Assembly (NCBI RefSeq): GCF_907177275.1 | Contig: NZ_CAJSLV010000043.1 | Coordinates: forward strand, 124,001 to 188,000 | Source of the DNA: Actinacidiphila cocklensis | Lineage (GTDB): Bacteria > Actinomycetota > Actinomycetes > Streptomycetales > Streptomycetaceae | DNA length: 64,000 nt | Direction: 5' to 3' | Part shown: piece after piece, positions 18,264 through 27,833 of the stretch | Layout of the letters: each line of letters begins with the position of its first letter | Numbering within the stretch: position 1 is the first letter of the stretch | Translations under genes and position numbers: made by a program | The notes under the pieces: model-generated | Seen by the model: the letters and a program-made list of their open reading frames with translations, nothing else | What the model was told of the DNA's origin: nothing | Database searches by the model: none

Positions 18264-18680
18264 CTATTTGGCCGGGTTTTCTTCGGGGTGGGGGTTGAGG
18301 GGGCCGCCTTGGCGCAGGACGGCGTAGCCGACGCCGATGCCGGCTGCCACCGGCCATTCCAGGATGCCGGCGATGCCCAGGGCGCCGAGGCCGACGTACA
18401 GAGGAAGTCCGCCGGCGGAGGGGAGGATCCGCTGGGCCGCGGTGACCGGCAGGGTGACGACTTTGCCGACGGCGCTGGCGGCGCTGTCGACGGGGATGGT
18501 GATGGTCACGTCGTGCTGGTGCTGGCCGGCACTGGAGGCCTTGCTCCGCGTCTTGGTGGTCCGGGTCGCCGTGGTGCCGGAAGCCCGGCTGCGTCCCGCG
18601 CCGCTTTTGGGTGCCGCCGCCGTCTTCTTGGTGGCTCGCTTCGTCGCCTGGCGGCTGCTGCGCTGCGCTGCGGGTGTCAT
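18264..18680 (-). CDS. small basic membrane-associated protein paired with P-type ATPase
   Basis: 138 residues. The first 50 are rich in Lys, Arg, Ser and Thr (RQATKRATKKTAAAPKSG) and resemble a histone-like or nucleic-acid-binding tail. Then comes TITIPVDSAASAVGKVVTLP, and the C-terminal 60 residues hold one or two hydrophobic helices (LPLYVGLGALGIAGILEWP). It is divergent from the CtpI-like ATPase. Small proteins of this layout recur beside such ATPases in actinobacteria as far as I recall, so it may be an accessory subunit. The function is unknown. Confidence 0.75.
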   Translation of the reverse strand: MTPAAQRSSRQATKRATKKTAAAPKSGAGRSRASGTTATRTTKTRSKASSAGQHQHDVTITIPVDSAASAVGKVVTLPVTAAQRILPSAGGLPLYVGLGALGIAGILEWPVAAGIGVGYAVLRQGGPLNPHPEENPAK

Positions 18681-18850
18681 GGGCCTGCCCTTCTGCCGAC
18701 TCCGTGGATCCCTCCCCCGGGGGTGTTATCCACTCATTATCTGACTTTGTTGCCTAATGTTCTCTTTGTGAAGCACACCGCGACCGTGTCCCGACAGGAC
18801 GCGTCCCGCGGGTGGTGGCCGTGTGCCCGGGTACTGCGGGAGTTTCCTTG

Positions 18851-21800
18851 GTGTCGTTGAGCGGACTCGTGCCGTCGGTGGTCGGCCTGGTGGCCGCGCC
18901 AGTGGGAGCGCTGGGCGGGGCGGTGCACGACGCTGCCTCGACGGCCCAGCAGTGCGGGCGCGCTGCGCGGCGGGCGCTGCGCAGCGTTCCGAGTGACCTT
19001 GCCGAAGCCGCCACCGTCCTGGCAGATGCGGGAGCGCGGCGCGGACAGCGGCGCCTGTGGAGGGGCAGGGGACGTGCCCACATCGAGGTGCGCGGCCTGA
19101 CCGGGCGGGGGGAGTGCCACGAACGGCTCAGCCGGGATCTCACCGCTGCCGTTCGCGCGGTGAAGGGAGTGCGCTGGGCGGAGGTCAACGCCGCCCTCGG
19201 GCAGGTGGTCGTCGAACTCGGCGATGACCAGACCGGCCTCGAGGAAATCCTCGACGTGGTGGCGGACCTGGAGGAGGCCCACGGCACGGGCGACCAGCCG
19301 TTCAGCGGCCTTGGTCCGATGCCCCCGTTCGACACCGCCCCGGCCGCGCTGGCCAAGGCGGCCCTGGTCGCGGACTGTCTGGGGCTGGCGGTGGCCGCGG
19401 TCCGGCAGGTCTCGCCGCTGCCTGCGTTCCCCGCGGTGCTGCGGCTCCCGGTGGTGGTGACGGAGTCCCACCCGCGGCTGCGACGCCTGGTGGAGGACCG
19501 GCTCGGCAAGCCGCACGCCGCAGTGGTGCTGGCCGTGTCCAGCGCCGCGGTGCACGCCCTGACTGACGGTGTCGCGCCCGTGGCACTGGACACCGTGCAG
19601 CGAGTCTGGCAGCTCGCCGAGATCCGCGCCCGCCAAGGGGTGTGGGAGCGGCGGGAGCACGAACTGGTGCGGGCGGGCGCCGGACTCCCGTCGAGGCTCG
19701 GCGAACGTCCGGAGCGGCCTGCGCCGCTGCCGGCCGGGGCGGTGGAGCAGTGCGGCGACCGGACCTCGCTGGCCGCCCTGCTGGGGGCGGGCGGGGTGTT
19801 CGCCTACACCGGCAGTGTGGAATCGGCCGCCCGGGCGATCCTGGCCACGGTACCCAAGGCGGCGGGCATGGGCCGCGAGGCGTTCAGCGCGCTGCTCGGC
19901 CGCGACCTGGCCGGTAGCGGGGCGGTGCCGATGGACGCCGAGGCCCTGCGCCTGCTGGATCGGGTGACGGCCGTCGTCATCGACTCGGCGGTGCTGTGCA
20001 CCTCCCGTCCCCGGCTGCTGGCGGCATCGTCCACAGGCGGCGGCCTGGACGAGGCGAAGGTGTGGAGCGCGGCGCACAACGTGCTCATGGGGCGGTCGGT
20101 GGCGGAGCTGACGCACGAGGGGCCCTGGACGGCCGGTGGTTGGCAGTTGCGGCGCGCGCGGGGCACCCAGGGCCGGCGACCGGAGGATCCGGCGGGGATG
20201 CCGCTGGACCTGTACGACGCCGGCGGGCACTGCCACGGCCGGGTCCTGGCCGGCTGCGACCTCGATCCGCTCGCGGACGCCCTCGTCGGCGCCGCCCGCT
20301 CCGGTGGCCGCAGCATGCTGCTCACCGAGCACGCCGGCGCCGGCGAGCTGTTGCCCTGGGCCGACCGCGTCTTGCCGGCCGGGGCCTCGGCGGCCGCGGA
20401 GGTCCGCCGGTTGCAGCAGGACGGCGACGTGGTCGTGGTGGTCAGTACCGGCGACGACGAGGCCTTGGCGGCGGCGGACGTCGGCGTCGGTGTCCTGCCC
20501 GGGCCCGGGGTGCCGAGCCACACGTGCTGGTCCGCCGATCTGATCTGCGGGCCGGGGCTGGAACAGGTCTGGCGTGTCCTGGTCGCGATCGACGAAGCCC
20601 GGCAGGTCAGCGGGCGGTCCGCGCACCTGTCCATGGGCGGTTCGACGCTCGGTGCGTTGATCGCCGCTGCGGGACGGCGCCGCAGCATGCTGGGGTTGAC
20701 GACGTCCCCGGTTTACGGTGCCGCGTTCCTTGCCCAGCTCGGGGCTCTGCGTGCGGCTCGCGGGTTGGCCGGTCGCGCCCTGCCGCCGGGTCGTGTTCGC
20801 GGCACTTGGCATGCGCTGGGAGCGCGGGAGACCCTCAGCGTCCTGCACCTGCCGGGTGTCCCCGCGCAAACCGCGGCGGAAGGGCCGGCACCCGCTGGGG
20901 GTGCGGCCGCCGCAGCCCGCGGAGCCGTCGTGGCGGCGGTACGGTTCGCGGCCGGGGCCACCGGTTTGCGTTCAGCGGTCCGCGGCGCGGGCCAGTTGGC
21001 GACGGCGGTCCGCGAGGAGCTGCGTGACCCGCTGACGCCCGTGCTCGCGCTGGGTGCGGCGGCCTCCGCCGCTGTGGGGTCGACCATCGACTCCGCCCTC
21101 GTCGGCGGCGTCATGGCGGGAAACGCCGTGGTCAGCGGGGCGCAGCGGGCCAGGGCTGAACGCGCCTTGCGCGCGCTGCTGTTGACCCAGCAGACGACCG
21201 CCCGCCAGGTGGCCTGGGCGCCGCCGGAACACGGATCGGATCTTGACCGGGACGCCTTCTTCGCAGGTCTCGTCGGTGCCCTTGAGGACACGGTCCCGGT
21301 CCAGGACCTCCGGGTCGGCGACATCGTCGCGCTGCGCCCGTCCGACGTCGTGCCGGCCGACGCACGGCTGCTGGTCTGCGACCGTCTCGAGCTGGATGAG
21401 GCGAGCCTGACCGGTGAGGCCGCGCCGGTCGCCAAGGACCCTACGGCCACACCGGGTGCCGATCTCGCGGAGCGGTCGTGCATGGTCTATCAGGGCTGCA
21501 CCGTGCTCGCGGGGACGGGCTATGCCGTCGTCGTCGCCACCGGCGAGCAGAGCGAAGCCGGACGCGCCGCCGACATGGCGGGCGCCGCGAGCGTCCCGAC
21601 GGGCATCGAGGGTCACCTTGCCGAGTTGACCAGGACGGCCTTGCCGGCGGTCGCCGTCGGTGGCGGCGTCGTCACGTTGCTGGGGATGCTGCGTGGTGTG
21701 CCGGTGCGCGAGGCGCTCGCGTCGGGAGTGGCCGTCGCGGTCGCCGCCGTACCCGAAGGACTGCCGCTGGTCGCCACCGTCGCCCAGTCCGCCGCGGCCC

Positions 21801-23512
21801 GGCGCCTGTCCCAAAAGGGCGTGCTGACCCGTGCCCCCCGGGTCCTGGAGGCGCTCGGCCGCGTCGACGTCGTCTGCTTCGACAAGACCGGGACCCTCAC
21901 GCTCGGCCAGCTCTCCGTCACCCGCCTGGCTGGTCTCGACCTCGACCTCGACCTGGACAGCGGGGCCGGTCGGCGCCTGCTGCGGACCGCCTCCCGGGCC
22001 TGCCCGCCCACCACCGGCGACCGCGTCGTAGCCCACGCCACCGACCGGGCCGTCCTCGACGCCACCGCCGCACAGTGTCCGCCCGACGAGAGCTGGGAGC
22101 TGTCCGCCGAGCTGCCGTTCGAGGCCAGCCGCGGCTACTCGGCCTCGGCGGGCACCGACGCCGGACGGGTCTGCCTGGCCGTCAAGGGCGCGCCGGAGAC
22201 GGTGCTGGCACGCTGCACCTCGGCCGCCGTCATCGGCTCCGGCTCGTCGGGGAAGGACGACCGCCAGGCGGGGCGGATGCCGTTCGGACCGGCGCGGCGG
22301 CGCACCGCCGAAGCCCTGGTGCGGCGCCTGGCCGACGACGGACTGCGCGTCCTGGCCGTCGCCGAGGCATTCCCCGACCGTCCCCCGGCCCCGGACGACG
22401 ACCTCTCCGCGCTGGCCCACGACCTCACCCTCGTCGGCTTCCTCGCCATCGCCGACACCCCACGGCCCAGCGCCGCGGAGACCGTCAAACGCCTCGCCGA
22501 CGCCGGGGTCCGGGTCGCCATGATCACCGGAGACCATCCCGCCACGGCCGCGTCCGTCGCCCGCGATCTGGGCATCCCGCAGGCCGACACCGTGCTGACC
22601 GGCCCCGAACTCGACGCCCTCTCCGACCGCGACCGCATCGCGAGGGTCTCCCGGACCAGCGTCTTCGCCAGGGTCTCCCCGGAGCACAAGGTCCGCATCG
22701 TCCAGGACCTCCAGCGTGCCGGGCACGTCGTGGCGATGACCGGTGACGGCGTCAACGACGCAGCCGCGATCCGGCTGGCCGACGTCGGCATCGGCCTGGC
22801 CGCCCACGGCTCCACCTCCGCCCGCGCCGCCGCCGACCTCGTCCTGACCGATCCCGACCCGGCCCGCCTCCTGGACGCACTCCTCGAAGGACGCACTTTG
22901 TGGCACAGCGTCCGCGACGCGGTCGGCATCCTCGTCGGAGGCAACGCGGGCGAGGTGGCCTTCACCGTGCTGGGCACCGCCCTGTCCGGGCGCGCGCCCC
23001 TGGGCACCCGCCAACTGCTCCTGGTCAACATGTTCACCGACATGCTGCCCGCGCTGGCCGTCGCCCTCGCCCCCGCCCGCACGCCCGACACCGGCGAGGA
23101 CCCGCTCGCCACAGGCCCCGTCCCCGCCCTGCTCGGGCCCGACCTCGCCCGGGTCCTGGCGGTGCGCGGCGCCGCCACCACGCTCGGCGCCGCCGGCGCC
23201 TGGCAGACGGGACGCATGACCGGCCGCGCGAAGCGGGCGAGCACCATGGGCCTGGCGGCCCTGGTCGGCACCCAGCTGGGCCAGACCCTCATCACCGACT
23301 GGCACAGCCCCCTGGTCGTGACCACCGCCGCGATCTCGACGGCCGCGCTGGTTACCGTCATCCAGACCCCCGGCGTCAGCCACTTCTTCGGCTGCACGCC
23401 GCTCGGCCCCGTGGCCTGGACGACCGTCGCGACCTGCTCCACCGCAGCCACCCTCGCCGCCGCCCTCGCCCCTCGCCTCCTCGCCCGCGGCACGCCTCCA
23501 GCGGAGGGCTGA
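18851..23512 (+). CDS. CtpI-like giant P-type cation-transporting ATPase
   Basis: Integral-membrane P-type ATPase of 1,553 residues, about twice the usual length and similar in layout to mycobacterial CtpI. An HMA-like metal-binding fold sits near the N-terminus (HIEVRGLTGRG, about residue 75-145). A degenerate, probably duplicated half follows (about 300-720) with no phosphorylation motif. The working half then has TGEAAP (about 854), the ion-path proline in VPEGLPLVATVAQ, the phosphorylated Asp1011 in DKTGTLT, MITGDHPATA, and MTGDGVNDAAAI at about 1297. The VPEGLP signature resembles type II (calcium-like) pumps rather than heavy-metal CPx pumps, so the ion is unclear. GTG 18851 has GGGAG eight bases upstream and is preferred to the earlier in-frame GTG. 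Confidence 0.9.
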   Translation: MSLSGLVPSVVGLVAAPVGALGGAVHDAASTAQQCGRAARRALRSVPSDLAEAATVLADAGARRGQRRLWRGRGRAHIEVRGLTGRGECHERLSRDLTAAVRAVKGVRWAEVNAALGQVVVELGDDQTGLEEILDVVADLEEAHGTGDQPFSGLGPMPPFDTAPAALAKAALVADCLGLAVAAVRQVSPLPAFPAVLRLPVVVTESHPRLRRLVEDRLGKPHAAVVLAVSSAAVHALTDGVAPVALDTVQRVWQLAEIRARQGVWERREHELVRAGAGLPSRLGERPERPAPLPAGAVEQCGDRTSLAALLGAGGVFAYTGSVESAARAILATVPKAAGMGREAFSALLGRDLAGSGAVPMDAEALRLLDRVTAVVIDSAVLCTSRPRLLAASSTGGGLDEAKVWSAAHNVLMGRSVAELTHEGPWTAGGWQLRRARGTQGRRPEDPAGMPLDLYDAGGHCHGRVLAGCDLDPLADALVGAARSGGRSMLLTEHAGAGELLPWADRVLPAGASAAAEVRRLQQDGDVVVVVSTGDDEALAAADVGVGVLPGPGVPSHTCWSADLICGPGLEQVWRVLVAIDEARQVSGRSAHLSMGGSTLGALIAAAGRRRSMLGLTTSPVYGAAFLAQLGALRAARGLAGRALPPGRVRGTWHALGARETLSVLHLPGVPAQTAAEGPAPAGGAAAAARGAVVAAVRFAAGATGLRSAVRGAGQLATAVREELRDPLTPVLALGAAASAAVGSTIDSALVGGVMAGNAVVSGAQRARAERALRALLLTQQTTARQVAWAPPEHGSDLDRDAFFAGLVGALEDTVPVQDLRVGDIVALRPSDVVPADARLLVCDRLELDEASLTGEAAPVAKDPTATPGADLAERSCMVYQGCTVLAGTGYAVVVATGEQSEAGRAADMAGAASVPTGIEGHLAELTRTALPAVAVGGGVVTLLGMLRGVPVREALASGVAVAVAAVPEGLPLVATVAQSAAARRLSQKGVLTRAPRVLEALGRVDVVCFDKTGTLTLGQLSVTRLAGLDLDLDLDSGAGRRLLRTASRACPPTTGDRVVAHATDRAVLDATAAQCPPDESWELSAELPFEASRGYSASAGTDAGRVCLAVKGAPETVLARCTSAAVIGSGSSGKDDRQAGRMPFGPARRRTAEALVRRLADDGLRVLAVAEAFPDRPPAPDDDLSALAHDLTLVGFLAIADTPRPSAAETVKRLADAGVRVAMITGDHPATAASVARDLGIPQADTVLTGPELDALSDRDRIARVSRTSVFARVSPEHKVRIVQDLQRAGHVVAMTGDGVNDAAAIRLADVGIGLAAHGSTSARAAADLVLTDPDPARLLDALLEGRTLWHSVRDAVGILVGGNAGEVAFTVLGTALSGRAPLGTRQLLLVNMFTDMLPALAVALAPARTPDTGEDPLATGPVPALLGPDLARVLAVRGAATTLGAAGAWQTGRMTGRAKRASTMGLAALVGTQLGQTLITDWHSPLVVTTAAISTAALVTVIQTPGVSHFFGCTPLGPVAWTTVATCSTAATLAAALAPRLLARGTPPAEG

Positions 23513-23734
23513 ACCACCACCCCTGCCGACGGCCGCACCCGGCCGTGCACGCGCAGTCCACTCTCACACCCCGCCCTTGCCCTGCAGACCATGGCGGACG
23601 CGACCACGATGGAGGATCCGGCCCTGCGGGTGCCGATAAATCATCCGTCCAGGTCACGGCCTTGATCACTGGCCTCCGAGCGTCCTGCCCCTCATCCCGA
23701 GGTCCTCATCCGCTCAGGGCGCAGGGGGCAGAGG

Positions 23735-24046
23735 GCAGAGGGCAGCATCATCTGTCGCGCTACTGCGCCTGGCGTACCTCGCCCCGGCGAACGCGTTCGC
23801 CGTCCTTCGCCTGCGCCGATGAGCGACCGCGACAAGAACATCGAGAATCTTGCTCTGCGGCACCAACTGCTGCTCAGCAACGCCAGGTGGTCGGCAAGCC
23901 CGCCATAACCGACACCGACCGCGCCATCCTCGCCAGTGCTCCACCACCTCCCGGTGGACAAGCTGCGCCAGATCCCACCCCACTGCTGCGCTGTTTGTCC
24001 ATCCTTGGCGAAACAGGTCGCGATAGGCCTGTTATTAAACGTTGAA
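23735..24046 (+). pseudogene. N-terminal relic of an integrase-type transposase
   Basis: Codons in several frames read LLRLAYLAPANAFAVLRLR, SDRDKNIENLALRHQLLL, ITDTDRAILAS and LHHLPVDKLRQ. These match the start of the same transposase type seen intact at its N-terminus at 42648 (LLRLAYLTVTNAFAMLRLL). At least two frameshifts are needed and the DDE core is missing. The 220 bases between the ATPase stop and this relic show only a weak 6-bp hairpin near 23529-23546. Confidence 0.65.
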
Positions 24047-24487
24047 CCAACGGGGTTCGCGGTGCGAATGCCGGAAGACCATCCGCCGGTCCCGGCTTAC
24101 GTCTTGCACCCTCGATCGCTGAGGAGTGCCCTCATGGGACAGCGCAGCAGGGCGCCCGATCGCAAAAAGCAGTCACGTCAGGGCATAAGACTCGGACCGA
24201 GGTGACGAGAGGTGAGGCCGCATCCACGCTCGCCCGAGCCACACCGAGGAGCGACGATGTACGACGCCTCGGCCCGGAGTCGAGGCTGCACTCGTCGCCT
24301 TGCGACGACTTTTCGAGCCCACAGGCCCGCCCGCTGCCGGGGGACGACGGACCGGGTCGAAGACGAGCCACAGCGGGTGGCCGTCGAGACTTCTCGGTGC
24401 GACGGCCCGCACGACGTCGATGAGGCCTGCGTCGTCGACCGGGTAGGGCCTCGTGGCTGCGGCCCCGGACACGGGCTCTCGACCGGA
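24047..24487. other. gene-free stretch
   Basis: No convincing gene. A minus-strand open frame at 24173-24472 contains the protein-like segment DDAGLIDVVRAVAPRSLDG followed by HPLWLVFDP, possibly a fragment of a lost gene, but it ends in low-complexity sequence and cannot be assigned. Confidence 0.3.
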
Positions 24488-25060
24488 TCAGGAACCTGCG
24501 GCGCCCTGGGCCTGGCCCTGGCCGAGCATGTCCAGCACCAGGTTCACGACGTCGTTCGTGTCGGCCTCGGCCAGCGCCCTGAACGCGCCGCCGTGGCGTG
24601 ACAGGACGATGCCGACGAAGGCGGCCACCGTGAGTTCCGCGCGCAGTTGCGGCCGGTCCAGACCCTCGCGGGTGAACCGCTCGCGCAACGGGTCCACCAG
24701 TCGCCAGTGCAGCTGGTCCACGGCGGTCGCCTGGACTTCGGAGTCCTCCAGCGGGGTGACCGCGGCCCGGAAGACCGGGCCGGGGCCGTGCTGGTCGACG
24801 CGGTTGACCAGCATCAGGTTGCGTTCGGGTTCCAGCAGGTCGGCCGGCCGGGCGCTGGCCCGGTCCAGGTCGAGCACGGCGATGTACAGCTGTGCCTTGC
24901 CGCCGAAATAGCGGGCGATCAGGGCCGGGTCGACGCCGGCCCGTTCGCCGATCTCCCTGGTCGTGCTGCGATCGAACCCGCGTTCGGCGAAAAGGCCGGC
25001 CGCCGCCTCAAGCAGCAGCTGCCGGCTGCGGGTGGAGTCCCGCCGTTTGGCGGGACTCAC
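24488..25060 (-). CDS. TetR-family transcriptional regulator
   Basis: 190-residue repressor-type regulator. The N-terminal helix-turn-helix spans about residues 10-55 (LFAERGFDRSTTREIGERAG followed by VDPALIARYFGGKAQLY), and the C-terminal domain is the variable ligand-binding part. The GTG start at 25060 overlaps the stop codon of the upstream MFS gene (GTGA), so the two are translationally coupled. This start also gives the family's usual N-terminal length. It probably represses the MFS gene with a drug-like ligand as inducer. Ligand unknown. Confidence 0.9.
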   Translation of the reverse strand: MSPAKRRDSTRSRQLLLEAAAGLFAERGFDRSTTREIGERAGVDPALIARYFGGKAQLYIAVLDLDRASARPADLLEPERNLMLVNRVDQHGPGPVFRAAVTPLEDSEVQATAVDQLHWRLVDPLRERFTREGLDRPQLRAELTVAAFVGIVLSRHGGAFRALAEADTNDVVNLVLDMLGQGQAQGAAGS

Positions 25061-26565
25061 CGGCCGAACCGGCCCGGTGACGCGGTGACACTGTCTTCGG
25101 CGCTCTCGGCGTCGGCGATGCTCTCGTCCATCAGTTCCTCGTCCACGGTCACGGGGGTCACGGGGCGCTTCGCCTCGGCGGACCGCCTGGGCAGGACGAT
25201 CGCGACGATACCGGTGACCACCCAGATCGCACAGCCGAGCCAGGCGGCGGCCTGGTAGCCGCTGTTGGCCGGCAGTAGCCGGCCCGAGCCGGTGTGCGCC
25301 TCCAGGACGACGGCGCTCAGCACGCTGCCGGTGGTGTAGCCGATCGTGCGCAGCACCTGGTTGAAGCTGATGGCACTGCCGGTCTCGTGCGCGGGCACGG
25401 CGTTGACGATCAGTCCCGGCATCACCGCGAAGGTGCAGCCGACGCCCAGTCCGGCGATGCCCATGATCACGAACAGCTCCCACAGGCTGCCCCGGGCGAA
25501 CAGGAACATCACCATCGACAGCAGCGAGATCGCGCAGCCGATCGGCAGCACCATCGCCGTGGAGGTTCGCCGGGTCAGCAGCGGCACCAACTTGCTGGAG
25601 GCGACACTGGCGGCGGAGAACGGCAGCAGCACCAGCCCGGTCACCAGTACCGACGTGCCGAAGCCGTAGCCGGTGGCGCTCGGGGTCTGCACGAAGCGGG
25701 TGACCATCGACATCAGCATGTACATCGCCACGCCGGCTATCAGCCCGGCGACGTTGGCGGTCAGTACCGATCGGTTACGCAGCGTCCGCAGGTCCACCAG
25801 CGGGTGGGCGGTACGCAGTTCGTGGAAGCTCCAGCCGACCAGCAGCGCCAGTGCGAACAGGACCAGACCCAGCACCCTGGCCGAGGTCCACCCCCAGACC
25901 TCGCCCTCACTCAGCGCGAGGAGCAGCGACGCCAGTCCGACAGCCAGCAGCGCCGCCCCCGGGGCGTCCAGCGGCCGCTTCTCCCGGATACCGACATCGG
26001 GTACGACCAGCGCCGCGGCCAGCAGGGCAAGACCGCTGATGATCGCGCCGAACCAGAAGCCTGCGTGGATGCCCATCGACTCGGTGATCAGCCCGGTGAG
26101 CGGGTAGCCGAGGCCGACACCGGCCACGGTGGTGATGGAGAGCAGTGCCACCGCCGGGCGCGACCGCTCGGACGACAGCACGTCGCGTGCGGTGGCGATG
26201 GCCAGGGGGATGAGCCCGAGACCCACTCCCTGCAGTCCTCGCCCGGCGACGAGGAAGCCGAAGCCCAGCGGCAGCGCCGCCAGCACGCTGCCGGCCAGCA
26301 CCATGGTGAGCGCCCCCAGCACGACCCGGCGCCGGTGCGGCCCGTCTCCCAGGCGGCCCATCACGGGGGTGGCGACCGATCCGACCAGCAGCGTGATCGT
26401 GAGCGACCACTGCGCGTCGGTCAGCGACACGTGGTCCACATCGGCGATGGTCGGCACCAGCGGAGCCCCCAGGCTGCTGATCACCGCAACCACCGTGCCG
26501 AGGAACACCAGCACCGGAACCAGCGCACGCTGCCGCAGGTCGGACCCCGTATGTCGGGCAGTCAT
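25057..26565 (-). CDS. MFS drug:H+ antiporter (DHA2/EmrB-QacA type)
   Basis: Inner-membrane proton-driven exporter, 502 residues with about 14 hydrophobic segments. Signature elements include GSVATPVMGRLGDGPHRRR (loop 2-3 motif A) and GRGLQGVGLGLIPLAIA. The antiporter-like motif C region GVGLGYPLTGLI follows. ATG 26565 with GGGGAG seven bases upstream is preferred over ATG codons 27 bases earlier. It is first in a two-gene operon with the coupled TetR regulator. The substrate is unknown; toxic small molecules or an endogenous metabolite are likely. Confidence 0.9.
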   Translation of the reverse strand: MTARHTGSDLRQRALVPVLVFLGTVVAVISSLGAPLVPTIADVDHVSLTDAQWSLTITLLVGSVATPVMGRLGDGPHRRRVVLGALTMVLAGSVLAALPLGFGFLVAGRGLQGVGLGLIPLAIATARDVLSSERSRPAVALLSITTVAGVGLGYPLTGLITESMGIHAGFWFGAIISGLALLAAALVVPDVGIREKRPLDAPGAALLAVGLASLLLALSEGEVWGWTSARVLGLVLFALALLVGWSFHELRTAHPLVDLRTLRNRSVLTANVAGLIAGVAMYMLMSMVTRFVQTPSATGYGFGTSVLVTGLVLLPFSAASVASSKLVPLLTRRTSTAMVLPIGCAISLLSMVMFLFARGSLWELFVIMGIAGLGVGCTFAVMPGLIVNAVPAHETGSAISFNQVLRTIGYTTGSVLSAVVLEAHTGSGRLLPANSGYQAAAWLGCAIWVVTGIVAIVLPRRSAEAKRPVTPVTVDEELMDESIADAESAEDSVTASPGRFGR

Positions 26566-26752
26566 CGACGTTCTCCCCAAGTTTGTCATCACGCGATGTC
26601 TTCATACGATGACATACTTGCGGCCTGAGCCCCAAACGGTTGTCCCCCTGAAGCCCGGCCGGGGGAACGGCGGGCTGTGACGCCGACGTGCTGGGATCCC
26701 GGATGCGGGTCACGTCCGATGGGGTGGTGTATCGACGACCACTCGAGCGGAC

Positions 26753-26975
26753 ATGACCCACGCCTCCTCCCCGCGCGAGCTCACTGCCATGATCAGTAGC
26801 CGGTTGTCGACGATGAGCGGGAGCGACGAGCCGGAGGCCATCGTCGTGGTGCACTCGTCCGCCCTGCTCGACGCGCTCGCCCTGCTCTTCGCGAACCTGT
26901 GGGACCGAGCCGTCCCGCTTCCAGGCCGGCGTCCAGGCCGCCTTCCGCGACACCGCCCCGCCGCCCCTGACGTCA
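26753..26975 (+). pseudogene. relic of a TrmB/LuxR-type regulator
   Basis: The codons read IVVVHSSALLDALALLFANL and then WDRAVPL, closely matching the end of the sensor part of the intact regulator at 4763-5956 (LLVHSPALLDVLAAFFESIW). A frame change then gives RFQAGVQAAFRD, the last helix typical of the LuxR domain in this family. The helix-turn-helix itself is deleted, so the gene is dead. It may once have served a neighbouring gene that has been lost. Confidence 0.65.
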
Positions 26976-27084
26976 CGCGCAGGCCCAGTGCGCCCGCCCG
27001 GGCGGTGGCGGCGGCTCGCGGTGCGCGATCACGGTGGCGAGGTCCGGGTCGTCGGCCACGTACGCCTGATAGTCGGCGTTCTGG
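26976..27084 (-). pseudogene. unassigned gene fragment beside transposase relic
   Basis: On the minus strand the codons read [20 protein letters not shown] followed by a proline run. This is protein-like and clearly not transposase, but I do not recognise it. It is joined without a gap to the end of the transposase relic, as expected when an insertion sequence and a host gene fragment were fused by deletion. Confidence 0.35.
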
Positions 27085-27750
27085 CTTGCCGAGTCGCCCA
27101 GTCCTGCTTCGGGTGGGCGTTCACACCGAGAATGTGCACCCGGCGTGACTCCACCTCAATGACGAACAGCGCATGGAGACGTCGACCGAACGCGGTGTCC
27201 ACGGGAAGAAGTCGCAGGCCAGAAGACCCGAGGCTTGGGCTCGCAGGAAGGAGGACCAGGTGTCGCGCGCCCGCTGGGGCGCGGGCGGAATATCGCCCTG
27301 GCGCAGGACGGCCCGCACAGTGGCTGCCGACACGGTGATGCCCGACCGGGACAGCTCGCCCTGTATCCGCCGATGGCCCCACAGCGGGTTGTCGCGGGCC
27401 GGGCGCAGGATCAACTCCCGTGTCGTGTCAGGTATCGGTGGTCGGCCCAGACGCTTGGGAGGGTAGGTCCACCTGTCCGCGATCAGCTCGCGTTGCCACC
27501 GCAGGAGCGTCGTCGGTGTCACGAAGAAGCTGCTCCAGCGCTCCCTGGGCAGTAACCGCGACAAGGCCGCCAGCAGTACCCGGTCGGCCGGCTCCAGCTT
27601 CGGCCGGCCGGCATGGCGTGGCAGCACCGCAAGTTGGTGGCGCAGCACCAGAAGCTCGACGTCCTTCGCCCCGCTGCCCAGCAGCCTCAAGCCCGCCGAC
27701 TCCAGGGATCGGCGTGCCAGCAGATAGGTCCACGACCAACGCATGACCAT
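27085..27750 (-). pseudogene. frameshifted, truncated integrase-core transposase
   Basis: The first 190 residues are in good order: VELLVLRHQLAVLPRHAGRP, RLLPRERWSSFFVTPTTLLR and [15 protein letters not shown], the pre-catalytic region of integrase-core transposases. Near 27195 a one-base shift is needed to continue into the core ([20 protein letters not shown], then [11 protein letters not shown]). The coding sequence stops at WATRQAR, before the remaining catalytic residues. Non-functional. Confidence 0.8.
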
Positions 27751-27833
27751 CGATCACGTCCGAAACGCCAGTCACCCCGCAGGAAAGCACAGCAGCTCAA
27801 CGTCCCTAACCCGCATTCTCACGCGGGACAGGT

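Noticed and set aside
23529..23546. Hairpin after the P-type ATPase as a terminator
   Set aside because: Only a 6-bp stem; too weak to call in this base composition.
24173..24472. Minus-strand 99-codon open frame beside the TetR gene
   Set aside because: Half of it looks like protein, but it has no binding site, ends in low complexity and matches no family known to me.
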